Shown: positions 50,762 through 62,746, counted from the first letter of the stretch. The stretch: 64,000 bases of DNA from Oceanospirillum maris DSM 6286 (GCF_000422865.1 NZ_AUGW01000008.1:124001-188000), one strand, 5' to 3'. Numbers and translations: made by a program. The notes: generated by a model from the letters alone, not told the origin.

Positions 50762-51451
50762 ATGAGCGCTCAGCAAATCCCTGTTATTACTTTGGATGGC
50801 CCCGGTGGCGCAGGTAAAGGGACGATCAGTCAGATTATTGCGGGTCAGTTAGGGTGGCATTTACTGGATAGCGGTGCTTTGTATCGTCTGACAGCATTGG
50901 CTGCGGAGCGACAAGGGGTTGCTTTTGACAATGAAGCTGCCTTGGCAGATGTTGCCCGAAATCTAGATGTGGCTTTTTTGCCCGGTAAAGAAAATGAGCC
51001 GGTTAGTGTAATACTGGCTGGTGAAGAGGTTTCTCAGGCTATTCGTACGGAAGCCACGGGGAGTAACGCCTCTAAAGTCGCGGCTTTAAATGCTGTGCGT
51101 GATGCCTTGCTACAACGCCAGCGTGATTTCCAGCAGTCTCCGGGGGTCGTTGCTGATGGTCGGGATATGGGAACGGTTGTCTTTACTGATGCTCCTTTGA
51201 AAATTTATCTGACGGCTAATGCGGATGAACGTGCTCGTAGACGGGTAAAGCAGTTGCAAGACAGTGGTATTGATGCTAAATTCCAAGCCATTTTAAGCGA
51301 GATAAAAACTCGCGACGAGCGTGATATGAATCGCGACGTAGCGCCCTTAAAGCCTGCGGATGACGCGATTACGCTTGATACAACTGAAATGTCGATTCCG
51401 GAAGTGGTGACACAGATTATCGATCTGGCTAAAGCGCGAGCTTTAGTCTGA
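50762..51451 (+). CDS. cmk: Cmk, cytidylate kinase
   Basis: It phosphorylates CMP and dCMP with ATP. The P-loop is GPGGAGKGT (residues 13-21), and [13 protein letters not shown] and the Arg-rich lid ([12 protein letters not shown]) are typical. The length of 229 aa is normal. It is 14 bp after the fusion gene, and rpsA follows, an order conserved from Escherichia to Pseudomonas. Confidence 0.96.
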   Translation: MSAQQIPVITLDGPGGAGKGTISQIIAGQLGWHLLDSGALYRLTALAAERQGVAFDNEAALADVARNLDVAFLPGKENEPVSVILAGEEVSQAIRTEATGSNASKVAALNAVRDALLQRQRDFQQSPGVVADGRDMGTVVFTDAPLKIYLTANADERARRRVKQLQDSGIDAKFQAILSEIKTRDERDMNRDVAPLKPADDAITLDTTEMSIPEVVTQIIDLAKARALV

Positions 51452-51685
51452 TTTTCTGTTTTCTCTTTTCGGGGGGCGCTTGGCAAGGTGTCATAGGAAG
51501 TATCTGTCCTTTAACTGATAAACGGATACTAACCTGAACCGGCGTTAACACCGCTAAGCGCAGATAAAATGAAGCCCGTATTTGCTGGTGATACGGAGAC
51601 TGTGGAGAAGCAGCATCAATATACATCCTTTTGTGATGTCCGATGTATGTGGACCCCTCAACTTGTAGATCACGTAGGAAAAATA
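51452..51685 (+). promoter_or_regulatory. rpsA leader region
   Basis: This 234-bp gap precedes rpsA. It can form ATACATC/GATGTAT (51621-51648) and contains several GGA motifs (CGGATAC, CGGAGAC, TGGAGAA). Escherichia rpsA has a hairpin-rich leader through which S1 controls its own synthesis; a similar role here is inference. The rpsA frame extends upstream to 51569, but that part has no S1 homology. Confidence 0.45.
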
Positions 51686-53365
51686 ATGAGCGAATTAAGC
51701 TTTGCTGAAATGTTTGAACAGAGCCTTCAAGAAGTTAACATGGAGCCTGGTGCCATTGTTACTGCAACCGTTATCGATATCGATGGCGATTGGGTAACCG
51801 TACACGCTGGCCTAAAATCTGAAGGCGTTATCCCACGCTCTCAGTTTGTTAACGAAGGTGAAGAGTTCACTCTAGCAATTGGCGATGATGTACAGGTAGC
51901 TCTGGAAGCAGTAGAAGATGGTTTCGGTGAAACCCGTCTGTCTCGTGAAAAAGCGAAACGTGCTGAAGCTTGGAAAGGTCTGGAAGCAGCCTTCGAGAAA
52001 AATGAAATCGTTAAAGGTGTGATCAACGGTAAAGTTAAGGGCGGTTTCACAGTCGACGTTCATAACATCCGTGCGTTCTTGCCTGGTTCTCTGGTTGATG
52101 TTCGTCCAGTACGTGACACAACTCACCTAGAAGGTAAAGAGCTAGATTTCCGCGTAATCAAGCTAGATCCTAAGCGTAACAACGTTGTTGTTTCACGTCG
52201 TGCGGTTCTGGAAGCAGAAAACTCTGCAGAGCGCGAACAGCTTCTAGCTAACCTGCAAGAAGGCCAAGAAGTTAAAGGTATCGTTAAGAACCTAACAGAC
52301 TACGGCGCATTCGTAGATCTAGGCGGTGTTGACGGCCTGCTGCACATCACCGATATGGCTTGGAAGCGCATCAAGCATCCTAGCGAAATCGTTAACGTTG
52401 GTGACGAAATCAACGTTAAAGTTCTTAAGTTCGATCGCGAGCGTAACCGTGTATCACTTGGCCTGAAACAACTGGGCGAAGATCCATGGGTGAACATCAT
52501 TTCTCGTTACCCAGAAAACACCAAAGTAACAGCACGTGTTACTAATCTTACAGATTACGGCTGCTTTGCTGAGCTGGAAGAAGGTGTTGAAGGTCTGGTT
52601 CACGTTTCTGAAATGGATTGGACTAACAAAAACATCCACCCATCTAAAGTTGTTAACGTGGGTGATGATGTTGAAGTTATGGTACTGGACATCGACGAAG
52701 AACGTCGTCGTATCTCTCTAGGTATCAAACAGTGCACTCCAAACCCTTGGGAAGAGTTCTCTGGCAAGTTCAACAAAAACGATAAAGTGACTGGCTCTAT
52801 CAAGTCTATCACTGACTTCGGTATCTTCATCGGTCTAGATGGCGGCATCGACGGTCTGGTTCACCTATCTGACATTTCTTGGAACGAAGCTGGCGAAGAA
52901 GCGGTTCGCAAGTACAAGAAAGGCGATGAGATTGAAACCATCATCCTGTCTATCGATCCAGAGCGTGAGCGTATCTCTCTAGGTATCAAGCAGCTGGATA
53001 GCGATCCATTCGCAGAGTACGTGTCTGAAAATGACAAAGGCACTCTGGTAACGGGTAAAGTTATTGCTGTAGATGCTAAAGAAGCAACTATTGAGCTGGC
53101 TACTGATGTAACTGCTACTCTGAAAGCGTCTGAAATCAGCCGTGATAAAGTAGAAGATGCTCGTAATGCTCTGAATGAAGGCGATTCTGTTGAAGCTAAG
53201 ATCGTTAGCGTTGACCGTAAAAACCGCGTAATCAACTTGTCTGTTAAAGCGAAAGATGCTGCAGATGAGAAAGAAGCGCTGGCTAAAGTTCGCTCTCAAG
53301 AAGTTGAAGCTGCAGGTCCAACCACTATTGGTGATCTGATCAAACAGCAAATGAAAAATAACTAA
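51686..53365 (+). CDS. rpsA: Ribosomal protein S1
   Basis: The 559-aa S1 has six S1/OB repeats: two ribosome-binding N-terminal ones ([37 protein letters not shown]) and four RNA-binding ones. It recruits mRNAs with weak ribosome sites. ATG 51686 has AGGA upstream and matches the family start ([14 protein letters not shown]). ihfB, which often follows rpsA in gammaproteobacteria, is absent; a terminator and an unrelated operon come next. Confidence 0.97.
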   Translation: MSELSFAEMFEQSLQEVNMEPGAIVTATVIDIDGDWVTVHAGLKSEGVIPRSQFVNEGEEFTLAIGDDVQVALEAVEDGFGETRLSREKAKRAEAWKGLEAAFEKNEIVKGVINGKVKGGFTVDVHNIRAFLPGSLVDVRPVRDTTHLEGKELDFRVIKLDPKRNNVVVSRRAVLEAENSAEREQLLANLQEGQEVKGIVKNLTDYGAFVDLGGVDGLLHITDMAWKRIKHPSEIVNVGDEINVKVLKFDRERNRVSLGLKQLGEDPWVNIISRYPENTKVTARVTNLTDYGCFAELEEGVEGLVHVSEMDWTNKNIHPSKVVNVGDDVEVMVLDIDEERRRISLGIKQCTPNPWEEFSGKFNKNDKVTGSIKSITDFGIFIGLDGGIDGLVHLSDISWNEAGEEAVRKYKKGDEIETIILSIDPERERISLGIKQLDSDPFAEYVSENDKGTLVTGKVIAVDAKEATIELATDVTATLKASEISRDKVEDARNALNEGDSVEAKIVSVDRKNRVINLSVKAKDAADEKEALAKVRSQEVEAAGPTTIGDLIKQQMKNN

Positions 53366-53390
53366 TCCTAACGATTAGCTTATTGTTCAG

Positions 53391-53437
53391 AAAAACCACC
53401 GTCCGACGTTGAAAAACGAAAGGCGGTGGTTTTTTTT
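53391..53437 (+). terminator. rpsA terminator
   Basis: AAACCACCG and CGGTGGTTT form the base of a hairpin with an inner CGTT/AACG helix, followed by a run of eight T. A small CTAATC/GATTAG hairpin overlaps the stop region just upstream. Confidence 0.88.
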
Positions 53438-53634
53438 CGCCGAAAGAAAAGTGGCTTCGGCTTCTTATCGTCGATAATTTAGACTTTTTAGCGAAATGGG
53501 TCACAGTTTACAAAAAGCTAAAAAGCTTGTATGGCGGATATGGCATTCATACATTATGATTTGTTGCAACGCAAAGTTAGGCTTAACCTCTTAGGTTGAC
53601 TTTATACTGATATAGCTAGAAACAAGGAATGCTC

Positions 53635-55737
53635 ATGGGCATCAGTTATCAAACGCATCTCGGTACAGATCATAATCCCATCACAGACCTCCCCGCAGCG
53701 ACACACGAAAAACTTTCTTTGAATACACCCGTTGGCAGTTGTATTGATCATTACCAGCGTGTTTGGCTTGCTGATACGGCCCATAATCGACTTTTAGTGT
53801 TTGATAAAGAATTAAAAAACCTATTAATGGTTTTTGGTTCTACCGGCGATGGGGATTGCTCGTTTAATATGCCATTTCGATTACTGGCACACCCTGATAA
53901 AAACTGGGTTTATGTGACTGATATTGGCAATCAAAGAGTTCATATTTTAAGTTATGATGCCGGATTAGATGTTACGCCTGTTAAAACCTTTGGCAATGAA
54001 CCTGACGTTGCGCTTAAAGGCCCTAACGGCATTGTTTACTATCAGGGCAAGCTTTGTGTTGCTGATGAGTTTTATGAAGGTGATGCAGGCAATAGTCGAC
54101 TAGCCATTTTTAATGATGATGGCGATTATCTGTACAGTATTGAGACGATTACCGGCTATAAGGAGCCTGTTGACTTGCTCTGGCCGCAAGGGTTAAGCCT
54201 TGACCGCCGAGGCCGTATCTATATTGCTAACACCGGTTTTAACACCGTTGTTCGTTGTAACTGGCAAGGAAAAGGCCTTAATTTTGAGGCGAATAATAAA
54301 CCCTATTTAGAAAGCTTAGAGCTAGCCCGTGATGTGGCGATTATTCAAGGCAAGGTGCTTATTCCTGGTGGAAAAGCGAATGCTATCGCTGTTTATAGTC
54401 AAACGGGGCGTTTACAGGGCAGCCTTGAGGGGTATTTCTCACCGATACAGCTGACAGAATACCCTGACTCCGACTCTTTTCTTGTGACGGAACCCATTCT
54501 TGCATCCTTGCAGCTACATCAGGCGAACTTAAAGCAAGTTCAAAATGGTCGTTCGTTATACCCGACAGTTAAAGCCCAACTGGGTGATGAACGAGACAGC
54601 GTCGGTCAGCTTCATTTTTCGACGGCTGTGGCGGGAAATATTCCACTTAACCAAACGTCTTCCTCTTTTTCTAACACCTTTCCTACCTCCTCTTCTTTAC
54701 CTTCTTTTGTGCCGCAGTCGTTAATGCTACAAGGGTTGGCGCAGCAGCATCGCTTCCATGAGCAGCTTGTTAACTTGATGCAGCCAATCGGTTTGTCGTC
54801 AGGTTTGCCAACATGGCTGAATATGGGATTAAGTTGGCAGATGGAGTGGCTGCAACGTTGGCAGAAAAACTGGTGGTCGATGATTCTGCAAGAGGATAAA
54901 GGTGATGATGACGGCCTGTGGGTTGTTGATGCCGGTAATTATCAACTACAAGCCTCTCAGAGCTTAGAAAGCAGCAGTCTTAGATCTGCCAGTCTTCCGT
55001 TGCTGCCCGGCTCGTTAGGGTTGGCTGCTTTAAAAACGAAAAACCCACTGCCAGGACAGCTTGCCCCTTCTATCCCTCTACTTGTTGTCAGTAACTTTTT
55101 AAGCGGTATTGTCACAATCTATCAATATCATCCGCTATTTAAAGAGCTGGTTCCCTATACCGTGTTTGGTTCCCAGGGCAGTCAACCTTGGCAGCTAAAT
55201 CAGCCGCAGGGCATCGCCATTGACCCTGTAAGTAACGATATCTTTATTGCTGATTCAGGTAATAACAGGATCAGTCGATGGCGGCTGAATGCGTTAGGCA
55301 TTATTGGCTTGGTTGATACTTTTGGTCAGCTTGGGGATGGCGATCAGGATTTTCATACCCCCTCTGATATTGCCATTTCTGACAATGGAGAGTGCTATAT
55401 CACCGATCAGTTTAACCATCGTATACAGGTGATGGATCGTGACGGGCATTGGCTGCGTTCTTTTGGTCAAGCTGGCTATGGTATAGATAATGACAACTTT
55501 CTATTGCCAACCAGTATTGAGCATGATGATGGTTATATTTTTATCTCCGACTTGGTTAATAGAGCGGTTAAAGTTTTTGATCAAAATGATCAGTTTGTTT
55601 GTTCTTTTTCTGGTTTCGGAGCGGATAGCTCAAAAGGGCAGTTGTGGATGCCTTATCTGATGCATGTGCATCAAAAGCGTATCTATTTACCCGATTGCGC
55701 GCTGAACCGAGTCAATATTTATCATTTTGAATCTTAG
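53635..55737 (+). CDS. NHL-repeat beta-propeller protein
   Basis: The roughly 700-aa protein has two NHL-type propeller regions. The first is at about residues 25-310 (RVWLADTAHNRLLVFD, WVYVTDIGNQRVHIL); the second is at about 500-700 (DIFIADSGNNRISRW, ECYITDQFNHRIQVMD). A Ser/Thr/Pro-rich linker and a Trp-rich helix (MEWLQRWQKNWW) separate them. No signal peptide or membrane helix is seen, so it may be cytoplasmic. The ATG at 53635 is 6 bp from AAGGA. It heads an operon with a small basic protein and a chemoreceptor. The ligand is unknown. Confidence 0.82.
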   Translation: MGISYQTHLGTDHNPITDLPAATHEKLSLNTPVGSCIDHYQRVWLADTAHNRLLVFDKELKNLLMVFGSTGDGDCSFNMPFRLLAHPDKNWVYVTDIGNQRVHILSYDAGLDVTPVKTFGNEPDVALKGPNGIVYYQGKLCVADEFYEGDAGNSRLAIFNDDGDYLYSIETITGYKEPVDLLWPQGLSLDRRGRIYIANTGFNTVVRCNWQGKGLNFEANNKPYLESLELARDVAIIQGKVLIPGGKANAIAVYSQTGRLQGSLEGYFSPIQLTEYPDSDSFLVTEPILASLQLHQANLKQVQNGRSLYPTVKAQLGDERDSVGQLHFSTAVAGNIPLNQTSSSFSNTFPTSSSLPSFVPQSLMLQGLAQQHRFHEQLVNLMQPIGLSSGLPTWLNMGLSWQMEWLQRWQKNWWSMILQEDKGDDDGLWVVDAGNYQLQASQSLESSSLRSASLPLLPGSLGLAALKTKNPLPGQLAPSIPLLVVSNFLSGIVTIYQYHPLFKELVPYTVFGSQGSQPWQLNQPQGIAIDPVSNDIFIADSGNNRISRWRLNALGIIGLVDTFGQLGDGDQDFHTPSDIAISDNGECYITDQFNHRIQVMDRDGHWLRSFGQAGYGIDNDNFLLPTSIEHDDGYIFISDLVNRAVKVFDQNDQFVCSFSGFGADSSKGQLWMPYLMHVHQKRIYLPDCALNRVNIYHFES

Positions 55738-55772
55738 AGTCTAAGCGAAGGGTGCATAAGCAGGAGCAAGTG

Positions 55773-56024
55773 ATGAATGTTTTCAGTAAAGCCGCTAAAA
55801 AACGCATTAAAGGTCAACAGGTTATTGAAAGGCAGGGAGTTAGCAAGGGTGCTATCTCCAAAGCAGATTCAGAAGATTTGCTTGAATCGATTAGGGATGT
55901 CATCCAAGAGATAGCTATAAGCTCTGATATGGATCGAGCCATTGCTGTTGAACATTTGAACCGGCTAAAAGAAAAGCATCGTAAAATATTAGCTGGAAAA
56001 TGCATTAGAGGACCTCAAGGTTAG
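55773..56024 (+). CDS. Small basic protein of unknown function
   Basis: This 83-aa protein is unrecognised. The N-terminal third is Lys/Arg-rich (FSKAAKKRIKGQQVIERQG), and the middle is a predicted amphipathic helix (DSEDLLESIRDVIQEIA). There is no transmembrane segment. AGGAG precedes the chosen ATG; an in-frame GTG lies 21 bp upstream. It is 35 bp after the NHL gene and 27 bp before the chemoreceptor, so co-transcription is likely. A link to the neighbouring NHL protein or chemoreceptor is possible but unproven. Confidence 0.72.
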   Translation: MNVFSKAAKKRIKGQQVIERQGVSKGAISKADSEDLLESIRDVIQEIAISSDMDRAIAVEHLNRLKEKHRKILAGKCIRGPQG

Positions 56025-56051
56025 TCTTGAGGTAAGGCATAGGGGAATATA

Positions 56052-57689
56052 ATGGAAACCAGTTTATCAAAAGTATCCATTGCGACACGAGCATGGATGA
56101 TACTGGGTTTGTTTGCTGTTGGAATGGTTATGAATACCTTATTGGATGCGGCTAAGATGCGTGACCATTTAAGGGCGAGTTATGAAAAGGGTGTTACCTT
56201 ACTGGTTGAAAGTGGTGTTAGCGTCATTGATCACTATTATCAGTTAAGCCAAAACGGCACCTTGACTGAAGCTGAAGCGCAGCGCCAAGCATTAGCGGCA
56301 GTGGCGGCTATGCGGTTTGATAATGGTAACTATCTGTTTGTGGGTGATAAACAAGGGGTTCAGATAGCCAGTGGCGTTCCGGCATTAGTAGGTAAAAATA
56401 TTCTAGGACTAAAAGATCCTACAGGTAAGCCATTTGTTCAAGAGCTTTACTCACAGGCTAAGGGCGGTGGTGGTTTTGTTGATTACAAGTGGCCTAATAG
56501 CCAAAATAAAGAACAATTAGATCCTAAAACCAGCTATGCGGCGCACTTTTCTCCTTGGCAGTGGACCATTGGTAGCGGGTTGAATATGGAAGCACTTCAG
56601 GCTGATATTGCCGCTTCCGAGATGATGTCGATCCTTAACGCTATCATGATCCTCTCTGCATTATCCGTTATTCTGATCTTTTTTATCCGCAGCATTATTA
56701 CGCCGATTAATCGTACCGTTAAAGCGATGCGTGGGCTTTCTCAGGGTGAAGGTGATCTTACTCAACGCCTACCTGAGACAGGGAGTATAGAGCTGATCGC
56801 TTTAGCGCGTTACTTTAACCATTTTATGGCATCTCTACAGGATATTATGAGGGAAGTTAGTGGTTCCGCTGAACGGCTAGCAAGCTCGGCCTCGCAGATG
56901 GTTCGCTCGACCAATAGTGTTGATAGTAGCGTTGATAAGCAAACGCAGGATACCGAGCAACTTGCCAGCGCTATGATGCAGATGCTGATGAGTGTTGAAG
57001 AAGTGACAGAGCGCACGGTTCAGGCAACGGAATCAACCGTACAGGCTAGCCGTGAAACGGAGCAGAGTCAGTCCATTATTAAGAAAAATATTCAAGAATC
57101 ACAGGGGCTGGCAGAGGCTATTAGTCTAGCAAGTGAAGTGATTTCTCGACTGGCTGAGGATAGCCGTAATGTTGATACCGTTCTTGAAGTGATTCGAGGC
57201 ATTGCCGATCAAACTAACCTGTTGGCTTTGAATGCTGCCATTGAAGCTGCACGGGCTGGCGAGGCAGGTCGTGGTTTTGCGGTGGTTGCAGACGAAGTAC
57301 GTACTCTATCGCAGCGTACTCAAGAGTCGACGACAGAAATTCAATCTATTGTTGAGAAACTACAAGCCGCTGCAGAACAAGCGGTAGAGGTGATGAGTGA
57401 TGGCGCTTTGAAGGCAGGTATAGCAGCAGAAACCTCTGAATCAGCAGGGCAAGTGTTAAATAATATCACCCAAGAGGTTAACGCTATTCAGCAAATGAAT
57501 CAGGATATTGCTGCGGCATCCGAGGAGCAGTCTACTACGGTTTCGGGCATTAACAACAATGTGGTGAGTCTCAGGGATCTAACGGCTAATGTGAGTAATG
57601 AATCGGCTCAGATGGCCTCTGCAAGTCAAGATTTGATGCAGGTTTCCCAAGGCATGATCCAACTTATTAATCGTTTTAAAGTAAACTAA
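56052..57689 (+). CDS. Methyl-accepting chemoreceptor with single Cache sensor
   Basis: The 545-aa protein has TM1 (about residues 13-31), a periplasmic sCache domain (FDNGNYLFVGDKQGVQIAS, SPWQWTIGSGLNM), TM2 (about 191-213), HAMP and the signalling tip ([19 protein letters not shown]). sCache_2 receptors commonly sense small carboxylates. AGGGGA lies 6 bp before the ATG. No NWETF tail. It closes the NHL operon and is followed by a strong terminator. Confidence 0.92.
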   Translation: METSLSKVSIATRAWMILGLFAVGMVMNTLLDAAKMRDHLRASYEKGVTLLVESGVSVIDHYYQLSQNGTLTEAEAQRQALAAVAAMRFDNGNYLFVGDKQGVQIASGVPALVGKNILGLKDPTGKPFVQELYSQAKGGGGFVDYKWPNSQNKEQLDPKTSYAAHFSPWQWTIGSGLNMEALQADIAASEMMSILNAIMILSALSVILIFFIRSIITPINRTVKAMRGLSQGEGDLTQRLPETGSIELIALARYFNHFMASLQDIMREVSGSAERLASSASQMVRSTNSVDSSVDKQTQDTEQLASAMMQMLMSVEEVTERTVQATESTVQASRETEQSQSIIKKNIQESQGLAEAISLASEVISRLAEDSRNVDTVLEVIRGIADQTNLLALNAAIEAARAGEAGRGFAVVADEVRTLSQRTQESTTEIQSIVEKLQAAAEQAVEVMSDGALKAGIAAETSESAGQVLNNITQEVNAIQQMNQDIAAASEEQSTTVSGINNNVVSLRDLTANVSNESAQMASASQDLMQVSQGMIQLINRFKVN

Positions 57690-57700
57690 TAAACCCTATA

Positions 57701-57733
57701 AAAGCGCCCGAGAACTTTGTCGGGCGCTTTTTG
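57701..57733. terminator. Bidirectional terminator between chemoreceptor and trmJ
   Basis: AAAGCGCCCG and CGGGCGCTTT form a 10-bp stem with a 10-nt loop. The plus strand continues TTGATTT, and the minus strand reads TTTTATAGGG after the stem, so both convergent genes can end here. Confidence 0.9.
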
Positions 57734-57735
57734 AT

Positions 57736-58476
57736 TTAAGTAAGATCGTTATCGTTTGGCTCGACCTTTTCCTTCGATTCTACCTGCGTCAAAATCCCCT
57801 GTAGTAAGCTAAGCTCTGCTTTTTCCGGTAGATTACGCTGAAAGTAAGCTCTTAATTTTGCAAGGGTCGCCTCTTTTGGCTTACCTTTGAAGTATCCGGC
57901 ACTTTCTAATCGCTCCTCCATTCGTTCCAGAAAGAACTTCATCTCTTTGGTTGTTGGAAAGGCGGTCTCTTTTTTAACAGGCTCAAAGCTGCTCAAGCTT
58001 TTTTGGTATAACTCATAGGCGATAATCTGAACCGCAGATGCCATATTTAGAATGGAATAATCAGGGTTGGCGGGTATAAAAACATGCTTGTTACACAGTT
58101 CATATTCTTCCGTGGTTAAGCCGCTTCGCTCACGGCCAAAGACAACGGCAGTCTCCTCACCTCTTGATGTACCTTGAACAAAAGTGGCACATTCTGGTGG
58201 TGTCATTGCTAACGCTTGACGGGTGCGAGGGCGGGCACTTGTCGCGATGACGTGCTCGCAATCACCAATCGCCTCTTCAAGGGTTTGGCAGATTACGACA
58301 TTATCTAAAATATCCTCTGCACCTGCGGCCATGGTGTTGGCATCAACGTGGGGAAACTGGACTGGCGTAACAAGGTAAAGCCGAGTTAGCCCCATCACTT
58401 TCATCGCCCTAGCAGCAGAGCCGATATTACCAGGATGATAGGTGTTTACTAAAACAATGCGGATTCTTTCAAGCAT
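57736..58476 (-). CDS. trmJ: TrmJ, tRNA Cm32/Um32 2'-O-methyltransferase
   Basis: This SPOUT-fold SAM enzyme methylates nucleotide 32 of the tRNA anticodon loop. The N terminus (RIRIVLVNTYHPGNIGSAARAMK) is typical, VVFGRERSGLT and PANPDYSILNMASAVQI form the knot, and a helical C-terminal extension follows. ATG 58476 gives 246 aa, equal to Escherichia TrmJ. A longer frame to 58524 is rejected. Confidence 0.93.
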   Translation of the reverse strand: MLERIRIVLVNTYHPGNIGSAARAMKVMGLTRLYLVTPVQFPHVDANTMAAGAEDILDNVVICQTLEEAIGDCEHVIATSARPRTRQALAMTPPECATFVQGTSRGEETAVVFGRERSGLTTEEYELCNKHVFIPANPDYSILNMASAVQIIAYELYQKSLSSFEPVKKETAFPTTKEMKFFLERMEERLESAGYFKGKPKEATLAKLRAYFQRNLPEKAELSLLQGILTQVESKEKVEPNDNDLT

Positions 58477-58621
58477 AGGGATACCGTAACGCAGAGGATA
58501 AAGAGGATGGGCCCATGGCTGCAAATCATTAGCCTGAAGGCAGAAAGATTGGCATAAAGGCTGTTAAAAAGCGCAGCAAGGATACAGCAATGGCGGGCAG
58601 AAATAAAAATTTGCTAGGCAC

Positions 58622-58656
58622 AAAAAAGCCCCGCTGTTTCCAGCGAGGCTTTTATG
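58622..58656 (-). terminator. groEL terminator
   Basis: On the minus strand AAGCCTCGCTG and CAGCGGGGCTT pair (one mismatch) around a 4-5-nt loop, followed by TTTTTTG. It is about 60 bp past the groEL stop. Confidence 0.9.
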
Positions 58657-58713
58657 ACGTAATGGATCAGCTCATCGTGAGTGCTCCATACGCCGGGTAG
58701 CTAGAGGGCTGAA

Positions 58714-60375
<1,662 letters not shown>

Positions 60376-60417
60376 TTAATAATGAATGTTTGGTTTAACG
60401 TGCGTCCAAAACCTGAA

Positions 60418-60708
60418 TTAGTTTTCTAAAACAGCGTAAATTTCGCTTTCGCTCAAGATTAGCAATTCTTCACCATCGATTTTTACAGTGTTGCTAGCAT
60501 AAGGACCAAACAAAACTTTATCGCCTTCTTTAACGCTCATTGCTTGAAGCTCACCGCTATTAAGAACGCGGCCTTGGCCTACAGCAACAATTTCGCCTTG
60601 GTTCGGCTTTTCAGCAGCAGAGCCAGGCAGAACGATACCGCTTGCCGTGGTGGTTTCTTCTTCCTTGCGGCGGATTACTACGCGGTCGTGCAAAGGACGG
60701 ATTTTCAT
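60418..60708 (-). CDS. groS: GroES co-chaperonin
   Basis: The 96-aa lid of GroEL starts [14 protein letters not shown] and has the mobile loop [18 protein letters not shown]. The start at 60708 is 11 bp from GGAG. An in-frame upstream extension to 60744 is not conserved. Confidence 0.97.
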   Translation of the reverse strand: MKIRPLHDRVVIRRKEEETTTASGIVLPGSAAEKPNQGEIVAVGQGRVLNSGELQAMSVKEGDKVLFGPYASNTVKIDGEELLILSESEIYAVLEN

Positions 60709-60809
60709 TCTCAAATCACTCCTAAAAAGATCGTTAATGTTCAATCTTTAAATACCGGTAAACCGAGTATTTTTGTTGTGCTCCTAAGGAGCTGAAAGCT
60801 ATCCCCTTT

Positions 60810-60837
60810 TAATGGGGACATGCTTTTTCAATTCAAT
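60810..60837 (-). promoter_or_regulatory. Sigma-32 type heat-shock promoter of groESL
   Basis: On the minus strand there is ATTGAA (60837-60832), 14 bp, then CCCCATTA (60817-60810), close to the CTTGAA...CCCCAT consensus for sigma-32. It is about 100 bp before groES. No CIRCE element is seen, as expected for a gammaproteobacterium. Confidence 0.75.
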
Positions 60838-60850
60838 GGGTTAGAGCAAA

Positions 60851-61360
60851 TTATTTTTTTCTTTCGTACTCGCCATCAATCACATCCCCTGAACGATTTT
60901 TAGAAAGGTCTGGCCGGGAATGTGGGTGGCTATGAGAGAAATCCTGTGGGCCCTGTTCCCCATGGATACCCTGCCACTGGCCTTGGGTATTTGATTGGTG
61001 AGTAGGGCTTACACTAATATTTTTCAAGACCTGATTTAAAATAAACTGCCGGCTACCCGGTAAGATGCAAATAAAGCCTAAGGTGTCAGTGACAAAGCCA
61101 GGGGTCAGCAACAAAGCACCGCCTGCAGCTAACACAATACCCTCTGCCATTTCACGAGCAGGAATTTGACCTTGGTTTAACTTCCAGTTAGCTCTGTTGA
61201 GCATGGCAATACCTTGTTGTTTTAGCAGGCTAATGCCGATAACTGCAGTTAATACCACAAGGGCAACGGTCGGAAGTGCACCAATTTGTTGCCCTACTTT
61301 AATAAGAACAACCATTTCTATTAACGGTACTGCAATAAAGAGCAGTAAGAATTTTTTCAT
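60851..61360 (-). CDS. fxsA: FxsA family membrane protein
   Basis: The 169-aa cytoplasmic-membrane protein has about three hydrophobic segments (FLLLFIAVPLIEMVVLI, TVALVVLTAVIGISLL, GALLLTPGFVTDTLGFICIL) and a hydrophilic C-terminal tail. In Escherichia FxsA interferes with phage T7 exclusion by F; its normal role is unclear. It is commonly next to groESL, as here. Confidence 0.93.
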   Translation of the reverse strand: MKKFLLLFIAVPLIEMVVLIKVGQQIGALPTVALVVLTAVIGISLLKQQGIAMLNRANWKLNQGQIPAREMAEGIVLAAGGALLLTPGFVTDTLGFICILPGSRQFILNQVLKNISVSPTHQSNTQGQWQGIHGEQGPQDFSHSHPHSRPDLSKNRSGDVIDGEYERKK

Positions 61361-61561
61361 AAGAGGTTTCCTAATTGTCTAAAAACAGATATTGGGCTGT
61401 GCACTGTTTTTTCAATCCTACTTTTGAAAACAGCTTTGTTTTAAACGGGGTTCGCAAGTGCAATAAAATGAGTTATATTGCAATGCACAATGGTTAGAAA
61501 AGTACGTTTTAGAATACAACTCCAATAATGAACAATCATGTGATAAGCCCAGGGGGTAAGT

Positions 61562-62323
61562 ATGGAATTGCAAGATAAAGTTGTCGTAATCACCGGTGGT
61601 GGCCAAGGTTTAGGTCGTCAAATGGCACTACGTTTAGCAACAAAAGGTGCTAAATTAGCCCTGATTGACCTAAATCAAGATAAGCTTGATGAAACGGTTG
61701 CGCTTGTTAAAGAAGCCGGTTCTGACGCTAAAACTTATATGGCAAACGTCGCTGTTGAAGCTGAAGTAGAAGCTACTTTTAGCCAAATTGTTGCTGATTT
61801 CGGTCGTCTTGATGCGTTGGTTAACAATGCGGGTATCACCCGTGATGGCCTGTTTGTTAAGGCGAAAGAAGGCAAAGTGCAGCAAAAAATGAGTCTACAG
61901 CAATGGCAGCAAGTTATTGATGTGAACTTAACTGGTGTTTTCTTATGCGCCCGAGAAGCTGCTTGCCAGATGATCGAGAATGATATTCAAGGCGTTATCA
62001 TCAATATTTCTAGCATCTCTCGTGCCGGTAACTTGGGTCAAACCAACTATACCGCCGCGAAAGCAGGTGTTGCTAGCATGGCGGTAACATGGGCTAAAGA
62101 ACTGTCTCGTTACGGTATTCGTGTTGGTGCTATTGCCCCTGGGTTTATTGAAACCGATATGACGGCAGGTATGAAACCTGAAGCACTTGAGAAAGTATGC
62201 TCTGTGATTCCGATGAAGCGCCTAGGCTTACCGGATGAAATTGCTCACTCTGTTGAGTATATCATTGAAAATGATTACTTCACCGGTCGTGTTATTGAGT
62301 GTGATGGCGGTCTGCGTATCTAA
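61562..62323 (+). CDS. FabG-like short-chain dehydrogenase/reductase
   Basis: This 253-aa SDR has the cofactor loop [18 protein letters not shown], and the catalytic Ser-Tyr-Lys ([15 protein letters not shown]). A typical SDR extension is [16 protein letters not shown]. It resembles FabG, but it is outside the fab cluster, so the substrate (3-oxoacyl-ACP/CoA or another ketone) is not certain. Asp at the end of strand 2 (LIDLNQ) suggests NADH preference. A dyad TGCAATA-N10-TATTGCA at 61459-61482 lies upstream and may be an operator. Confidence 0.9.
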   Translation: MELQDKVVVITGGGQGLGRQMALRLATKGAKLALIDLNQDKLDETVALVKEAGSDAKTYMANVAVEAEVEATFSQIVADFGRLDALVNNAGITRDGLFVKAKEGKVQQKMSLQQWQQVIDVNLTGVFLCAREAACQMIENDIQGVIINISSISRAGNLGQTNYTAAKAGVASMAVTWAKELSRYGIRVGAIAPGFIETDMTAGMKPEALEKVCSVIPMKRLGLPDEIAHSVEYIIENDYFTGRVIECDGGLRI

Positions 62324-62350
62324 TTTTTATTAGAATGTAACGTAAGAGCG

Positions 62351-62380
62351 TTAAAAGGAAGGCCTGGGCCTTCCTTTTTT
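62351..62380 (+). terminator. SDR terminator
   Basis: AAAAGGAAGGCC and GGCCTTCCTTTT form a 12-bp stem with a 2-nt centre, extended by further T. It is 28 bp after the stop. Confidence 0.92.
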
Positions 62381-62431
62381 ACGTTTTGATTTTGTTTTCA
62401 GGCTTTAATTCAAGATTTTATTTTCAGGGTA

Positions 62432-62746
62432 TCAAATACCCATTCTGCCTCGGTTATCCTCAAGCGTTTTTAAGCTAATTCCTTTTACTTGTGTGAGTGC
62501 TTCAATGCTCTTAAAGGGGCCGTTTTTGCTGCGAAAGTCTACAATCCGCTGCGCTTTGGCTGGGCCTATGCCGGTTAGTTCTTGTAGGTCGTTTAAGCTC
62601 GCTTGATTGATATTGATGACGACGGTTTGCACGACAGGCGTTTTTTTCACCGATGTTTCAGCTTGCGCATTAGGGATAATGGTAAACATTAAAGTGAACA
62701 AGGCCAGTGCGAATAAGGCGTAAAGGGGTTGGGTTTTAGTATGCAT
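62432..62746 (-). CDS. ComEA-like helix-hairpin-helix protein
   Basis: The 104-aa protein has a signal peptide ([22 protein letters not shown]) and one (HhH)2 DNA-binding unit ([27 protein letters not shown], split over two hairpins). Such ComEA proteins bind incoming DNA in the periplasm during natural uptake. No other competence gene is present here. ATG 62746 is 9 bp from AGAGG. Confidence 0.9.
   Translation of the reverse strand: MHTKTQPLYALFALALFTLMFTIIPNAQAETSVKKTPVVQTVVININQASLNDLQELTGIGPAKAQRIVDFRSKNGPFKSIEALTQVKGISLKTLEDNRGRMGI

Noticed and set aside
60709-60850. CIRCE/HrcA operator for groESL
   Set aside because: No TTAGCACTC-N9-GAGTGCTAA element; the sigma-32 type promoter explains control.
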